NCBI GenBank assembly: GCA_017559505.1
Contig: JAFYSF010000027.1
Span: forward strand, 1 to 64,000
DNA: 64,000 nucleotides
Reading direction: 5' to 3'
Source of the DNA: Paludibacteraceae bacterium
Lineage (GTDB): Bacteria > Bacteroidota > Bacteroidia > Bacteroidales > Paludibacteraceae
Shown here in pieces: positions 19,741 to 26,484 of the stretch. Under the pieces are notes generated by a model that ran no database searches, had not been told where the DNA came from, and saw nothing but the letters and a program-made list of their open reading frames with translations. A program made the translations under genes and the position numbers. Position 1 is the stretch's first letter. Every line of letters starts with the position of its first letter.

Positions 19741-20943
19741 TCACTTTCTCTCGCCTCGTTCTACAAACACAACCGCACTTAATATAGTGATTATCAACAT
19801 CACAACAAACACCACATAACTATTTTGATTGCTCAAAGCCGTAATCGCAGAGAATACAGCCGTACCAATAAGCACAAAAATAAATGTCAAAAGATTAAGA
19901 AAAGCCAACATACTACCCAATTTATGCCCAATATCAGCACTTTGCACAGTCGCTAAACATGGCACTTGAAACATCCCTCCACTGAATGCTATCAAAAACA
20001 CCATCACTCCCAACATCCAACCTTGTGGCTTAAATATCAACACCATACTCAATGCAAAAGCCACTCCTATCAATCCGCCCATGATAAACTTGCGTTTATC
20101 ACGTTTTTCTATCAATTTTCCCGTCATACTACACCCTATTGCTATCCCCACTGCTGCCATTGCCAACACAACACTCGATGCCGTATTACTCATCTCAAGC
20201 GTACGCGTACAATGCAACACTACATTCATCTGCAACAATCCGCCCAACAACCACAACAACGAAGCTCCATAAATAGCCCTATTCAAACCCTTATATTGCG
20301 ATGCAAATCTATACGACTGAATCAAAAATTTAATTGGATTTCGCGTTGTTTCATCCGTATCTGATTGTCTATCACTTTCCAACTCCTTTATTCCTAAAAC
20401 CGCCGACAATCTCCAGCCCACCAATGCCAACACCACCATCACTACATCCACTCTCCACCATTCGTAATTATCCGACATATAGGCTGCCAACACCGTACCT
20501 ATCAATATTCCAAGGAATGCCATCATTTCAAACATTCCACTCCCGAACGACACTCCTTTTTCTCCTTCCACATCTCGTATAAGTCCATATTTTGCAGGCG
20601 AATATAGGCAACTCTGCATCCCCATCAATAGCACCGCCAATAGTGTCATCCACACCGACTCAATCCAAAATCCTATGCCTGCCACCGCCACTATCGGCAA
20701 CTCCAACAATTTCATCACCTTCACTACCTTCTGTTTCGAATATCGCTCGGCAATCTCTCCCGAATATGGCGAAAGCAGCAAGTATGGCAACACCAATGCC
20801 GCACTCACCGCTGCTATCAATTGGCTCTGTGTCATCCACTCAGGCATACTCCACCCCACCGCCACAAAAATTATGCAGTGCTTCATGAAATTATCATTAA
20901 GCACTCCAACAAAATTCAATAAAAACAGTTTAAACCATTTCAT
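19741..20943 (-). CDS. MFS transporter, LplT-like (lysophospholipid transporter-like)
   Basis: A 400-residue polytopic membrane protein of about 11-12 hydrophobic segments. The start (LLNFVGVLNDNFMKHCIIF) and the region PYLLLSPYSGEIAERYSKQ with SCLYSPAKYGLIRD match the LplT / Aas-MFS branch of the major facilitator superfamily, which flips lysophospholipids into the inner leaflet for reacylation. Many LplT homologues are fused to or beside an acyltransferase; none is adjacent here, so the substrate is an inference. The start codon gives a first transmembrane helix straight away. It lies 71 bp downstream of htpG. Confidence 0.72.
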   Translation of the reverse strand: MKWFKLFLLNFVGVLNDNFMKHCIIFVAVGWSMPEWMTQSQLIAAVSAALVLPYLLLSPYSGEIAERYSKQKVVKVMKLLELPIVAVAGIGFWIESVWMTLLAVLLMGMQSCLYSPAKYGLIRDVEGEKGVSFGSGMFEMMAFLGILIGTVLAAYMSDNYEWWRVDVVMVVLALVGWRLSAVLGIKELESDRQSDTDETTRNPIKFLIQSYRFASQYKGLNRAIYGASLLWLLGGLLQMNVVLHCTRTLEMSNTASSVVLAMAAVGIAIGCSMTGKLIEKRDKRKFIMGGLIGVAFALSMVLIFKPQGWMLGVMVFLIAFSGGMFQVPCLATVQSADIGHKLGSMLAFLNLLTFIFVLIGTAVFSAITALSNQNSYVVFVVMLIITILSAVVFVERGERK

Positions 20944-21014
20944 CTATAAGACACAAGATATAAGAAAAGTCAGACTTGTCAGAGATATCCAACAAGCCTG
21001 ATCTTAAATACAAA

Positions 21015-23072
21015 TTATTTCATTAGAGAAATCGAACGTTTCACAAAATCAGCCAAATCTTTGCCTTTCAACATATTGTTAGCCAAAAGCGCAAGGTCGA
21101 TCAACTGTTTCACTTTGTCATGACCTGCTGCAAAACGAGCAAATACCGCAGTACGTTTTTCGCCCAAATCTGCAATTTGCTTGTCAAGGTTATTGATTTC
21201 TTCTTTCTCCGCCACAGGCACTTCGTCATCTTTTTTACCTTCATGCGATTTTTTCAACTCTGCTTTGCGTGCATCGAGCGACTTCATCTCTTCGGCAATT
21301 GGTCTTATTTCTGCCGCACACTCTGCCTCTTCTGCTTCCAACACAGCCTTCATCAATGGGTGTGTTGTGTTAAGCACGAGCGAATACGAATCTAGCATTT
21401 CGCCATAGAACGACATCATCGGATTACCTCCTGTGCGCGACATCTCTTTCATACGACGCATAAATTCGTTTTGCGTAATAATAATTGGAGCGGCATCTTC
21501 GCCAAGTGAATCGAGTGTAACAATAAATTCCGATTTCTCGATTTTCGGCAATTGTGCTTGGAACACCGATGTCAATGCTTGACGTTGGTCGTCATTGAGT
21601 TCCACTTGTGGCGCATCCGATTTCTGAATCAATTTACCCACTACATCGCTATCTACACGCACAAAACGCACTTTTTCATTCTTTTGTTCCCATTGACCTA
21701 CCCAGTGCGAATCCAACTGACCGTCCATCAACAACACATCATAGCCCTTAGCCTGAGCTGCTTCGATATACGAATGTTGTTCGTCTGCATCGTTGGCATA
21801 GAGGCAAATCAAATTACCATCTTTGTCGGTTTGCTCACTTGTAATCAAGTTCTTATATTCTTCGAATGTAAAGAATTTACCATCTACATTTTTTAGCAAA
21901 GCGAAATCTTTTGCTTTTTCGTAGAATTTCTCGTCTGTCAACATACCGAACACGATGAATATCTTCAACGCATCCCATTTCTCCTCGAATTGTGCGCGAT
22001 CGTTTTTGAATATCTCATTCAAGCGGTCTGCCACTTTTTTAGTGATGTGGTTCGAGATTTTCTTCACATTGCCATCTGCTTGAAGGTATGAACGGCTCAC
22101 GTTCAACGGAATATCTGGCGAATCCAACACCCCGTGCAACAATGTCAAATATTCTGGCACAATACCTTCAACCGAGTCTGTAACAAACACTTGATTGCAA
22201 TACAATTGAATTTTATTACGTTCAAGGCTCACACCCTCTTTGATGCGTGGGAAGTAGAGAATACCTGTCAAGTTGAATGGATAATCCACATTCAAATGGA
22301 TGTGGAACAATGGGTCTTCGCCGTATGGATACAATTCACGATAGAATTTATCGTAATCCTCTTCTGTCAAATCGGCAGGTTTACGAGTCCATGCAGGTGT
22401 TGGGTTATTGATGATATTTGCCTCACCAGTAGCCACTTCCTTGCCCTCTTTCCACTCTTTTTTCTCACCAAATGCAATGTTCACAGGCAAGAATTTGCAA
22501 TATTTGTTCAACAAAGTGCTGATTCTACCCTCTTCCAAGAACTCTTTGTTCTCATCATCAATATGAAGCACGATGTCAGTACCACGTTCTGCTTTATCGC
22601 ACTCTTCGAGTGTAAATTCAGGCGAACCATCGCACGACCAATGTTGAGCTGGTTCATCTTTATATGATTTAGTGAAAATTTCCACCTGTTTAGCCACCAT
22701 GAAAGCCGAGTAGAAACCAAGCCCAAAGTGACCGATGATAGCATTAGCATCATCTTTATATTTATCAAGGAATTCCGTTGCACCCGAGAATGCTATTTGG
22801 TTGATATAGCGTTCTATTTCGGCAGCAGTCATACCAACGCCACGGTCCGAGATTGTGAGCGTACCTTTTTCTGCATCAATTTTCACTTCAACATTAGTTT
22901 CGCCCATTTCGCCTTTGAACTCACCCACCGAAGCAAGTGTTTTCAACTTTTGCGTAGCATCTACCGCATTCGACACCAACTCACGCAAAAAAATCTCGTG
23001 GTCGCTATACAAGAATTTTTTAATCACGGGGAAAATATTATCCGTAGTTACCCCAATAGTTCCTTTTGCCAT
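21015..23072 (-). CDS. htpG: Molecular chaperone HtpG (bacterial Hsp90)
   Basis: A 685-residue Hsp90. The N-terminal GHKL ATPase domain has catalytic E31 and N35 in EIFLRELVSNAVDATQKL, the DRGVGM motif and GHFGLGFYSAFMV. The middle domain (about 230-500) holds the conserved R in PLNVSRSYLQAD, and a C-terminal dimerisation domain follows. It acts in the cytosol on partly folded clients, dimerising and cycling with ATP. Length and order of domains are normal for the phylum. No convincing promoter was found within 100 bp; the upstream intergenic region is repeat-rich. Confidence 0.98.
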   Translation of the reverse strand: MAKGTIGVTTDNIFPVIKKFLYSDHEIFLRELVSNAVDATQKLKTLASVGEFKGEMGETNVEVKIDAEKGTLTISDRGVGMTAAEIERYINQIAFSGATEFLDKYKDDANAIIGHFGLGFYSAFMVAKQVEIFTKSYKDEPAQHWSCDGSPEFTLEECDKAERGTDIVLHIDDENKEFLEEGRISTLLNKYCKFLPVNIAFGEKKEWKEGKEVATGEANIINNPTPAWTRKPADLTEEDYDKFYRELYPYGEDPLFHIHLNVDYPFNLTGILYFPRIKEGVSLERNKIQLYCNQVFVTDSVEGIVPEYLTLLHGVLDSPDIPLNVSRSYLQADGNVKKISNHITKKVADRLNEIFKNDRAQFEEKWDALKIFIVFGMLTDEKFYEKAKDFALLKNVDGKFFTFEEYKNLITSEQTDKDGNLICLYANDADEQHSYIEAAQAKGYDVLLMDGQLDSHWVGQWEQKNEKVRFVRVDSDVVGKLIQKSDAPQVELNDDQRQALTSVFQAQLPKIEKSEFIVTLDSLGEDAAPIIITQNEFMRRMKEMSRTGGNPMMSFYGEMLDSYSLVLNTTHPLMKAVLEAEEAECAAEIRPIAEEMKSLDARKAELKKSHEGKKDDEVPVAEKEEINNLDKQIADLGEKRTAVFARFAAGHDKVKQLIDLALLANNMLKGKDLADFVKRSISLMK

Positions 23073-23117
23073 AATATATTATCTTTTTAAATTATTATTC
23101 TTACACCTCCACATATT

Positions 23118-23161
23118 GTCCCCCTGCCTTAGGGGGACGAGGGCGAAGCCCGGAGGGGGTC
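23118..23161. repeat. GC-rich palindromic intergenic unit
   Basis: GTCCCCC (23118-23124) pairs with GGGGGAC (23132-23138); then AGGGCGAAGCCC and GGAGGGGGTC follow. The GC content contrasts sharply with the AT-rich surroundings. It is similar in style to the REP-like units common between Bacteroidales genes. Confidence 0.6.
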
Positions 23162-23189
23162 TTCATTCCACACTCCTCATTCCTCATTT
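23161..23189. repeat. 7-bp-period array (CCTCATT type)
   Basis: Heptamers CTTCATT, CCACACT, CCTCATT, CCTCATT directly after the GC-rich unit. Confidence 0.55.
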
Positions 23190-23256
23190 TCAAATATAGT
23201 GCCACACCAAAACCTCTGCCATAATGTCACACCCCCCACCCAAACAGCAACCCTAC

Positions 23257-23300
23257 AGCAACCCTCTTCATAGGATAACCTTACCTTCAAGCAACCTTCA
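23257..23300 (+). repeat. AGCAACC/ATAGGATAACC dispersed repeat, copy 1
   Basis: Contains AGCAACCCTCTTCATAGGAT and then AACCTTACCTTC plus a second AGCAACCTTC. It shares its core with 34094-34124 and, in inverse orientation, 63881-63914. Confidence 0.7.
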
Positions 23301-23344
23301 CCGAAGAAGACTGACACAAACCAGCACACTTTTTCATCCGTAGT

Positions 23345-23363
23345 GACGCACGGCTCGTGCGTC
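23345..23363. repeat. GACGCACG-gct-CGTGCGTC palindrome
   Basis: A perfect 8-bp inverted repeat with a 3-nt loop in intergenic DNA, without a flanking T-run. It looks like a REP-type palindrome rather than a terminator. Confidence 0.6.
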
Positions 23364-23573
23364 CACCAACCACAAAATTTTAAAAAATCCCAAGCCTCTA
23401 CTATTTATTACTAGAATTACTAAAATACTAAAGCATCTATAAAATCTAGAGCTACTAGTACTACTAGAGCAACTAGTATTCCTAAAGCCATTATAATTAC
23501 CAAACCAACTACAATTCCCCCCTCCATAATAACGAAGCGTTCCAGATACTCCAGAATATCCAGCAAACAAAAA

Positions 23574-23606
23574 AACGGCAAAGCCACCAACGACTTTACC
23601 GTTTTT
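23574..23606 (-). terminator. Terminator after the FISUMP-like lipoprotein
   Basis: ACGGCAAAG and CTTTACCGT pair with one mismatch around a 10-nt loop. A-runs on the left and T-runs on the right make it work on both strands; on the minus strand it lies 50 bp after the lipoprotein stop. Confidence 0.7.
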
Positions 23607-23655
23607 ATATCACTTTCAACATGTTTTTGCCTTTCCTACAAGTAACAGATAAATC

Positions 23656-24306
23656 CTACTGGCACACTGGACGTACTGTCAAGCCATAATAGCGAAGGTC
23701 GACATCCCAGTCTAAGTCGTCCAAACTGAAAAAGTACACGTAGTAGGCATTACCCAGATCATCAATGTCAAGCGAACTCGACCAATAGGCGCCACCCTCC
23801 CCAGCAAAGTTAAGTGTACCTTCATCCATATAACCAGTAGCAGGCAAGAAAATAGAATTACCATTACGACCTGCAACTTTATATCCATTCACACCATTTT
23901 GTATAGTCCAATTCCATGTGCAATTATCCATGAGTTCTTGTTGCTCTTCGATTGTTGGCATTCTCCATGCTCCTCCCCAATTCACTGTAGCAGCATCATC
24001 CTCTGCCTCAAGAATTACTTTACCATCACTACCATTATACTTAATCAAATTATCCTCTATTTCATATTTATATGTTTCCCAAGAATAATCTTCTTTAGGT
24101 TTTACTTCGCCCCATGCAAAATAATCACCATACTCCTCTGGTGTTTTGGCTCCAACATTGCATGTCGCCCATTTTACAGACAAACCAAGGTCTACATATT
24201 CATAGCCTTCGTGTTTACCCTGCCCTTGACTTGAACCATTTTGCTCACACTGAACAAACAACAAACTAATTGCTACTAAAGCAACTAAATAAAAAATCTT
24301 TTTCAT
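23656..24306 (-). CDS. FISUMP-like lipoprotein
   Basis: 216 residues from MKKIFYLVALVAISLL; an ATG two codons upstream is also possible. The lipobox LFVQC predicts lipid attachment at the Cys after signal peptidase II cleavage. The mature part carries YVDLGLSVKWATCNVGA, GDYFAWGE, WRMPTIEEQQEL, GYKVAGRNGNSIFLPATGY, AYWSSS and LTVRPVCQ. These are the landmarks of the Fibrobacter succinogenes major paralogous (FISUMP-like) domain, abundant in Bacteroidales surface lipoproteins. Function is not known. It lies downstream of the candidate ncRNA, with its own terminator. Confidence 0.8.
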   Translation of the reverse strand: MKKIFYLVALVAISLLFVQCEQNGSSQGQGKHEGYEYVDLGLSVKWATCNVGAKTPEEYGDYFAWGEVKPKEDYSWETYKYEIEDNLIKYNGSDGKVILEAEDDAATVNWGGAWRMPTIEEQQELMDNCTWNWTIQNGVNGYKVAGRNGNSIFLPATGYMDEGTLNFAGEGGAYWSSSLDIDDLGNAYYVYFFSLDDLDWDVDLRYYGLTVRPVCQ

Positions 24307-24368
24307 AATCAAAAATTAAAATTAATAATTAAAGTTATTTATATCAACATTTACATGTTTTTAGACAT

Positions 24369-24692
24369 AAAAAAAAGCGTGAGACTCAGTCTATTACTCG
24401 TCTCACATCTTAAGGCCTTCGCATTGCCCTCATAGTCAGAAACGAGCAATGCAGAAGTCCACGCTAATATATTATACGCCCAACATAGGGATACAAAAAA
24501 ACATTGTATCTCTCTTGGGTATTAATATAATACACCCATAGAACATCTACCATTGCCTTGCATTTTTGACTATGTTTCTTATGAAGTTGCGAAGTTCTAA
24601 GATGTCAAACAACAAGACGCTATAGTAAACGCCATTATAATATGTCTGCCAATCCCACCCCACAATGGGCAAACTGCCCCTGCGTAGAATCG
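24369..24692 (-). ncRNA. Candidate structured non-coding RNA (~320 nt) with own promoter and terminator
   Basis: No ORF of quality exists in this stretch, yet it is bounded on the minus strand by a near-perfect promoter (24699-24729) and ends in a strong terminator: GTGAGAC / GTCTCAC (24379-24385 with 24400-24406), then GC and eight T. Between them are many hairpins, in transcript order: GGGCA-gtt-TGCCC (24667-24679), GGGTGTATTA / TAATACCC with a bulge (24517-24537), GATACAA / TTGTATC (24490-24510) and GCATTGC / GCAATGC (24421-24452). An outer stem AGCGTG / CACGCT (24376-24381 with 24460-24465) would close a multi-helix junction. The signatures of tmRNA, RNase P RNA and SRP RNA were not found. 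It may be a 6S-like or Bacteroidales-1-type RNA, or new; I cannot search Rfam. Confidence 0.65.
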
Positions 24693-24698
24693 ACATTG

Positions 24699-24729
24699 CA
24701 AAGGTAATAAAAATTTCCTTATCAAACAA
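24699..24729 (-). promoter_or_regulatory. Promoter of the candidate ncRNA
   Basis: Minus strand TTG (24727-24729), 20 bp, TACCTTTG (24699-24706). Predicted start near 24692. No gene start follows for almost 400 bp. Confidence 0.6.
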
Positions 24730-24733
24730 AAAA

Positions 24734-24757
24734 AGAGACGCAAAATTTTGCGTCTCT
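24734..24757 (-). terminator. Terminator after higA (AGAGACGCAAA stem)
   Basis: A perfect 24-bp palindrome, AGAGACGCAAAA/TTTTGCGTCTCT, is followed on the minus strand by a T-run. It separates the toxin-antitoxin pair from the ncRNA promoter. The same stem recurs at 25527, 56262 and 61963. Confidence 0.8.
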
Positions 24758-24769
24758 ACTAATTCATAA

Positions 24770-25138
24770 TCATACCCCCAAAACTATTGACGGCGATATA
24801 TTCAATTTCACACTTATATTGCGCGCAAGAGCAAGACTTGGCTCCGCCTTTCCGTTCATTATCTCACTCAATCTCGGAGAACTAATTCCAAGCATAGCCG
24901 CCAATTTTGTTTGAGTCAAACCCATTTCAAACATACGCAATTTAATAGTTGCTACCAAGGATGGCTTTCCTATTGGATAATGCACATCCTCATAATCCGC
25001 CACAAGACTAGAAATTATCGACAATTCTATATTTTCTGGACTATCTTCTGGCACATCATCTCCCCATGTAAGTGGCAATAATTCCTCGATACGAGCAAGC
25101 ATTGCTTCATATTCTTTTTCTGTTTTAATTGCTGTCAT
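24770..25138 (-). CDS. higA: HigA-like antitoxin, XRE-type DNA-binding protein
   Basis: 122 residues. The C-terminal half is a helix-turn-helix of the XRE/HigA kind (GLTQTKLAAMLGISSPRLSE, then IMNGKAEPSLALARNISVKL). The N-terminal part is acidic (LLPLTWGDDVPEDSPE) and probably contacts the toxin. The gene begins 4 bp after the toxin stop, the toxin-first order typical of higBA. The product would neutralise the toxin and repress the shared promoter at 25462-25491. The symbol is by family resemblance. Confidence 0.82.
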   Translation of the reverse strand: MTAIKTEKEYEAMLARIEELLPLTWGDDVPEDSPENIELSIISSLVADYEDVHYPIGKPSLVATIKLRMFEMGLTQTKLAAMLGISSPRLSEIMNGKAEPSLALARNISVKLNISPSIVLGV

Positions 25139-25142
25139 ATTA

Positions 25143-25439
25143 TTATAAATTTGAAATATCAGTTATTTTATCATATTCGGCATGAGTACCAACAAAACGT
25201 ATAAACACCTGCTGTGGAGTGAATTTAATAACTACCACAAGCCTATAATTATTCCCTTTTATATTAAACACATAGTGCTGATTACCCACATAATCAACCG
25301 AATTGAATGTATTACGTATATCAGCAAAATTATTCCATTGAGCATCTTCTGTTTTCACATACCAATCCTCAAGAGCATCCTTAGCCTGTGGATTTTTGGT
25401 ATAATACTCAACTAATGTTCTTTTTTTAATTACTCTCAT
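25143..25439 (-). CDS. higB: HigB-like toxin (RelE-fold mRNA endonuclease)
   Basis: 98 residues resembling the HigB_toxin family: MRVIKKRTLVEYY, AKDALEDWY, NTFNSVDYVGNQHYVFNIKG, YRLVVVIKF and VFIRFVGTHAEYDKI. Such toxins cleave mRNA on the translating ribosome when the antitoxin is lost. The conserved basic and Tyr/His residues at the C-terminal end (THAEYDKI) fit the family's active-site strand. It has its own promoter and is followed after 4 bp by the antitoxin. It may act in stress response or in stabilising a genomic segment. Confidence 0.85.
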   Translation of the reverse strand: MRVIKKRTLVEYYTKNPQAKDALEDWYVKTEDAQWNNFADIRNTFNSVDYVGNQHYVFNIKGNNYRLVVVIKFTPQQVFIRFVGTHAEYDKITDISNL

Positions 25440-25461
25440 CTATTTTTATATATTTCGAGTG

Positions 25462-25491
25462 CAAAGATAATACCTTTTTTCCAAATAACAA
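25462..25491 (-). promoter_or_regulatory. Promoter of higBA
   Basis: Minus strand TTG (25489-25491), 19 bp, TATCTTTG (25462-25469). The predicted start near 25455 leaves a leader of only ~15 nt. Confidence 0.6.
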
Positions 25492-25526
25492 AATATTTTT
25501 CGGAAAAACATAAAATACAACAAAAA

Positions 25527-25550
25527 AGAGACGCAAAATTTTGCGTCTCT
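25527..25550 (-). terminator. Terminator after gcvH (AGAGACGCAAA stem)
   Basis: A 24-bp palindrome identical to that at 24734-24757, with a T-run on the minus strand, 25 bp after the gcvH stop. It also insulates the higBA promoter. Confidence 0.8.
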
Positions 25551-25574
25551 CCTATTTTCGTATTTCTACAAATA

Positions 25575-25955
25575 TTATTTACCGATGAAAGCAGCGTATG
25601 CTTCAGCATCCATAAGACCATCGATTTCAGCAGCATCTTTAACTGCAATTTTAATCATCCAGCCTTCGCCGTATGGGTCGTTATTAACAAGTTCAGGAGC
25701 ATCTTCGAGAGCAGCGTTGATTTCGAGGATTTCACCTGTTACAGGCATACAAAGGTCAGAAACAGTTTTAACAGCTTCGATAGAACCGAATACTTCGTTT
25801 GCTTCGATAGTTTCGCCTTCTTTTTCGTTTTCTACGAATACGATTTCACCAAGTTCTGATTGTGCGAAATCTGTGATGCCAACGAAAGCAACTTCGCCTT
25901 CTACGCGAATCCATTCGTGGTCTTTTGTGTACTTAAGATTGTTTGGTAAGTTCAT
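25575..25955 (-). CDS. gcvH: Glycine cleavage system H protein
   Basis: 126 residues. H protein carries the aminomethyl group between the P, T and L proteins on a lipoyl arm. The lipoylated lysine is K63 in the motif [11 protein letters not shown], and the C-terminal [12 protein letters not shown] segment is typical of the family. No other gcv gene is in the window, so this is a stand-alone locus with its own promoter (25992-26021) and terminator. The lipoate-protein ligase at 56298 could modify it. Confidence 0.97.
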   Translation of the reverse strand: MNLPNNLKYTKDHEWIRVEGEVAFVGITDFAQSELGEIVFVENEKEGETIEANEVFGSIEAVKTVSDLCMPVTGEILEINAALEDAPELVNNDPYGEGWMIKIAVKDAAEIDGLMDAEAYAAFIGK

Positions 25956-25991
25956 AATATTAATTTAGTATTAAGTTTGTTTTTGAGACTG

Positions 25992-26021
25992 CAAAGATAG
26001 TCATTTTAATTCATTACACAA
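25992..26021 (-). promoter_or_regulatory. Promoter of gcvH
   Basis: Minus strand TTG (26019-26021), 19 bp, TATCTTTG (25992-25999). Predicted start near 25985. Confidence 0.6.
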
Positions 26022-26037
26022 AATTTTTTACGACTTT

Positions 26038-26484
26038 TTATTGTGTAACTCTTAAATAATCCCCCGAAAGGGTTACGGTATAACGCTTTAAGGGGTATCG
26101 CGACTCACCTTTAATACAATTACCCATCCCAAATCCGATGTCATACTGCGATCCACACTCCGAACATGTAGCAAATATCATATCCGCCTCAACGCGTATA
26201 TCACGCTTATGCTCATGCGGACAACTCAAATCAAACGCATAGTACATACCATCAACCCCACAACAAATCAACAACCCACCATAGCCTATATACTGCCCAT
26301 ACTTATTTGGCTCTGTAATGACAACCGAATTACCCGGAGTCATCAACTGCGGTGCATCACGCAAGATATTGAGCGTATAACTCACTGGCGCATTAGGTAT
26401 TGGACTTATTTGATTGATATTTGTATCACAAGAAGAAAGTACAAATGTTAAGAGTATAGCGTACAGTGTATAGTGTATTTTCAT
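26038..26484 (-). CDS. Rieske-like lipoprotein with Cys in place of the second His
   Basis: 148 residues. The signal peptide MKIHYTLYAILLTFVLSSC has a lipobox (LSSC), so the product should be membrane-anchored. The mature domain looks like a Rieske fold: CPHEHKRD provides the first Cys-x-His pair, and CSECGSQYDI is where the second Cys-x-x-His would be, but shows Cys-x-x-Cys. GNCIKGESRYPLKRY follows, matching the glycine-rich loop and final strands. Ligands would be C, H, C, C, so it may bind a modified 2Fe-2S centre or a metal ion. Its ATG overlaps the murF stop by one base (TAATG), suggesting coupled translation. Confidence 0.7.
   Translation of the reverse strand: MKIHYTLYAILLTFVLSSCDTNINQISPIPNAPVSYTLNILRDAPQLMTPGNSVVITEPNKYGQYIGYGGLLICCGVDGMYYAFDLSCPHEHKRDIRVEADMIFATCSECGSQYDIGFGMGNCIKGESRYPLKRYTVTLSGDYLRVTQ

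Larger units (their letters stand above)
23073..23573. other. Repeat-rich intergenic region without a supported gene
   Basis: Between htpG and the FISUMP-like lipoprotein. It contains a GC-rich palindromic unit, a short 7-bp array, one copy of the AGCAACC repeat family and a GACGCACG palindrome (listed separately). The stretch 23396-23540 is low-complexity (many CTACTAG/TTACTA words). A 78-codon open frame there on the minus strand is Ser-rich with no start context and is not called. Confidence 0.6.

Noticed and set aside
23334..23570. 78-codon minus-strand frame in the gap after htpG
   Set aside because: Low-complexity Ser-rich sequence across a palindromic repeat; no start context and no recognisable domain.
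24547..24729. 60-codon minus-strand frame in the ncRNA region
   Set aside because: It starts upstream of the predicted transcription start and crosses the promoter boxes; base pairing explains the sequence better than coding.
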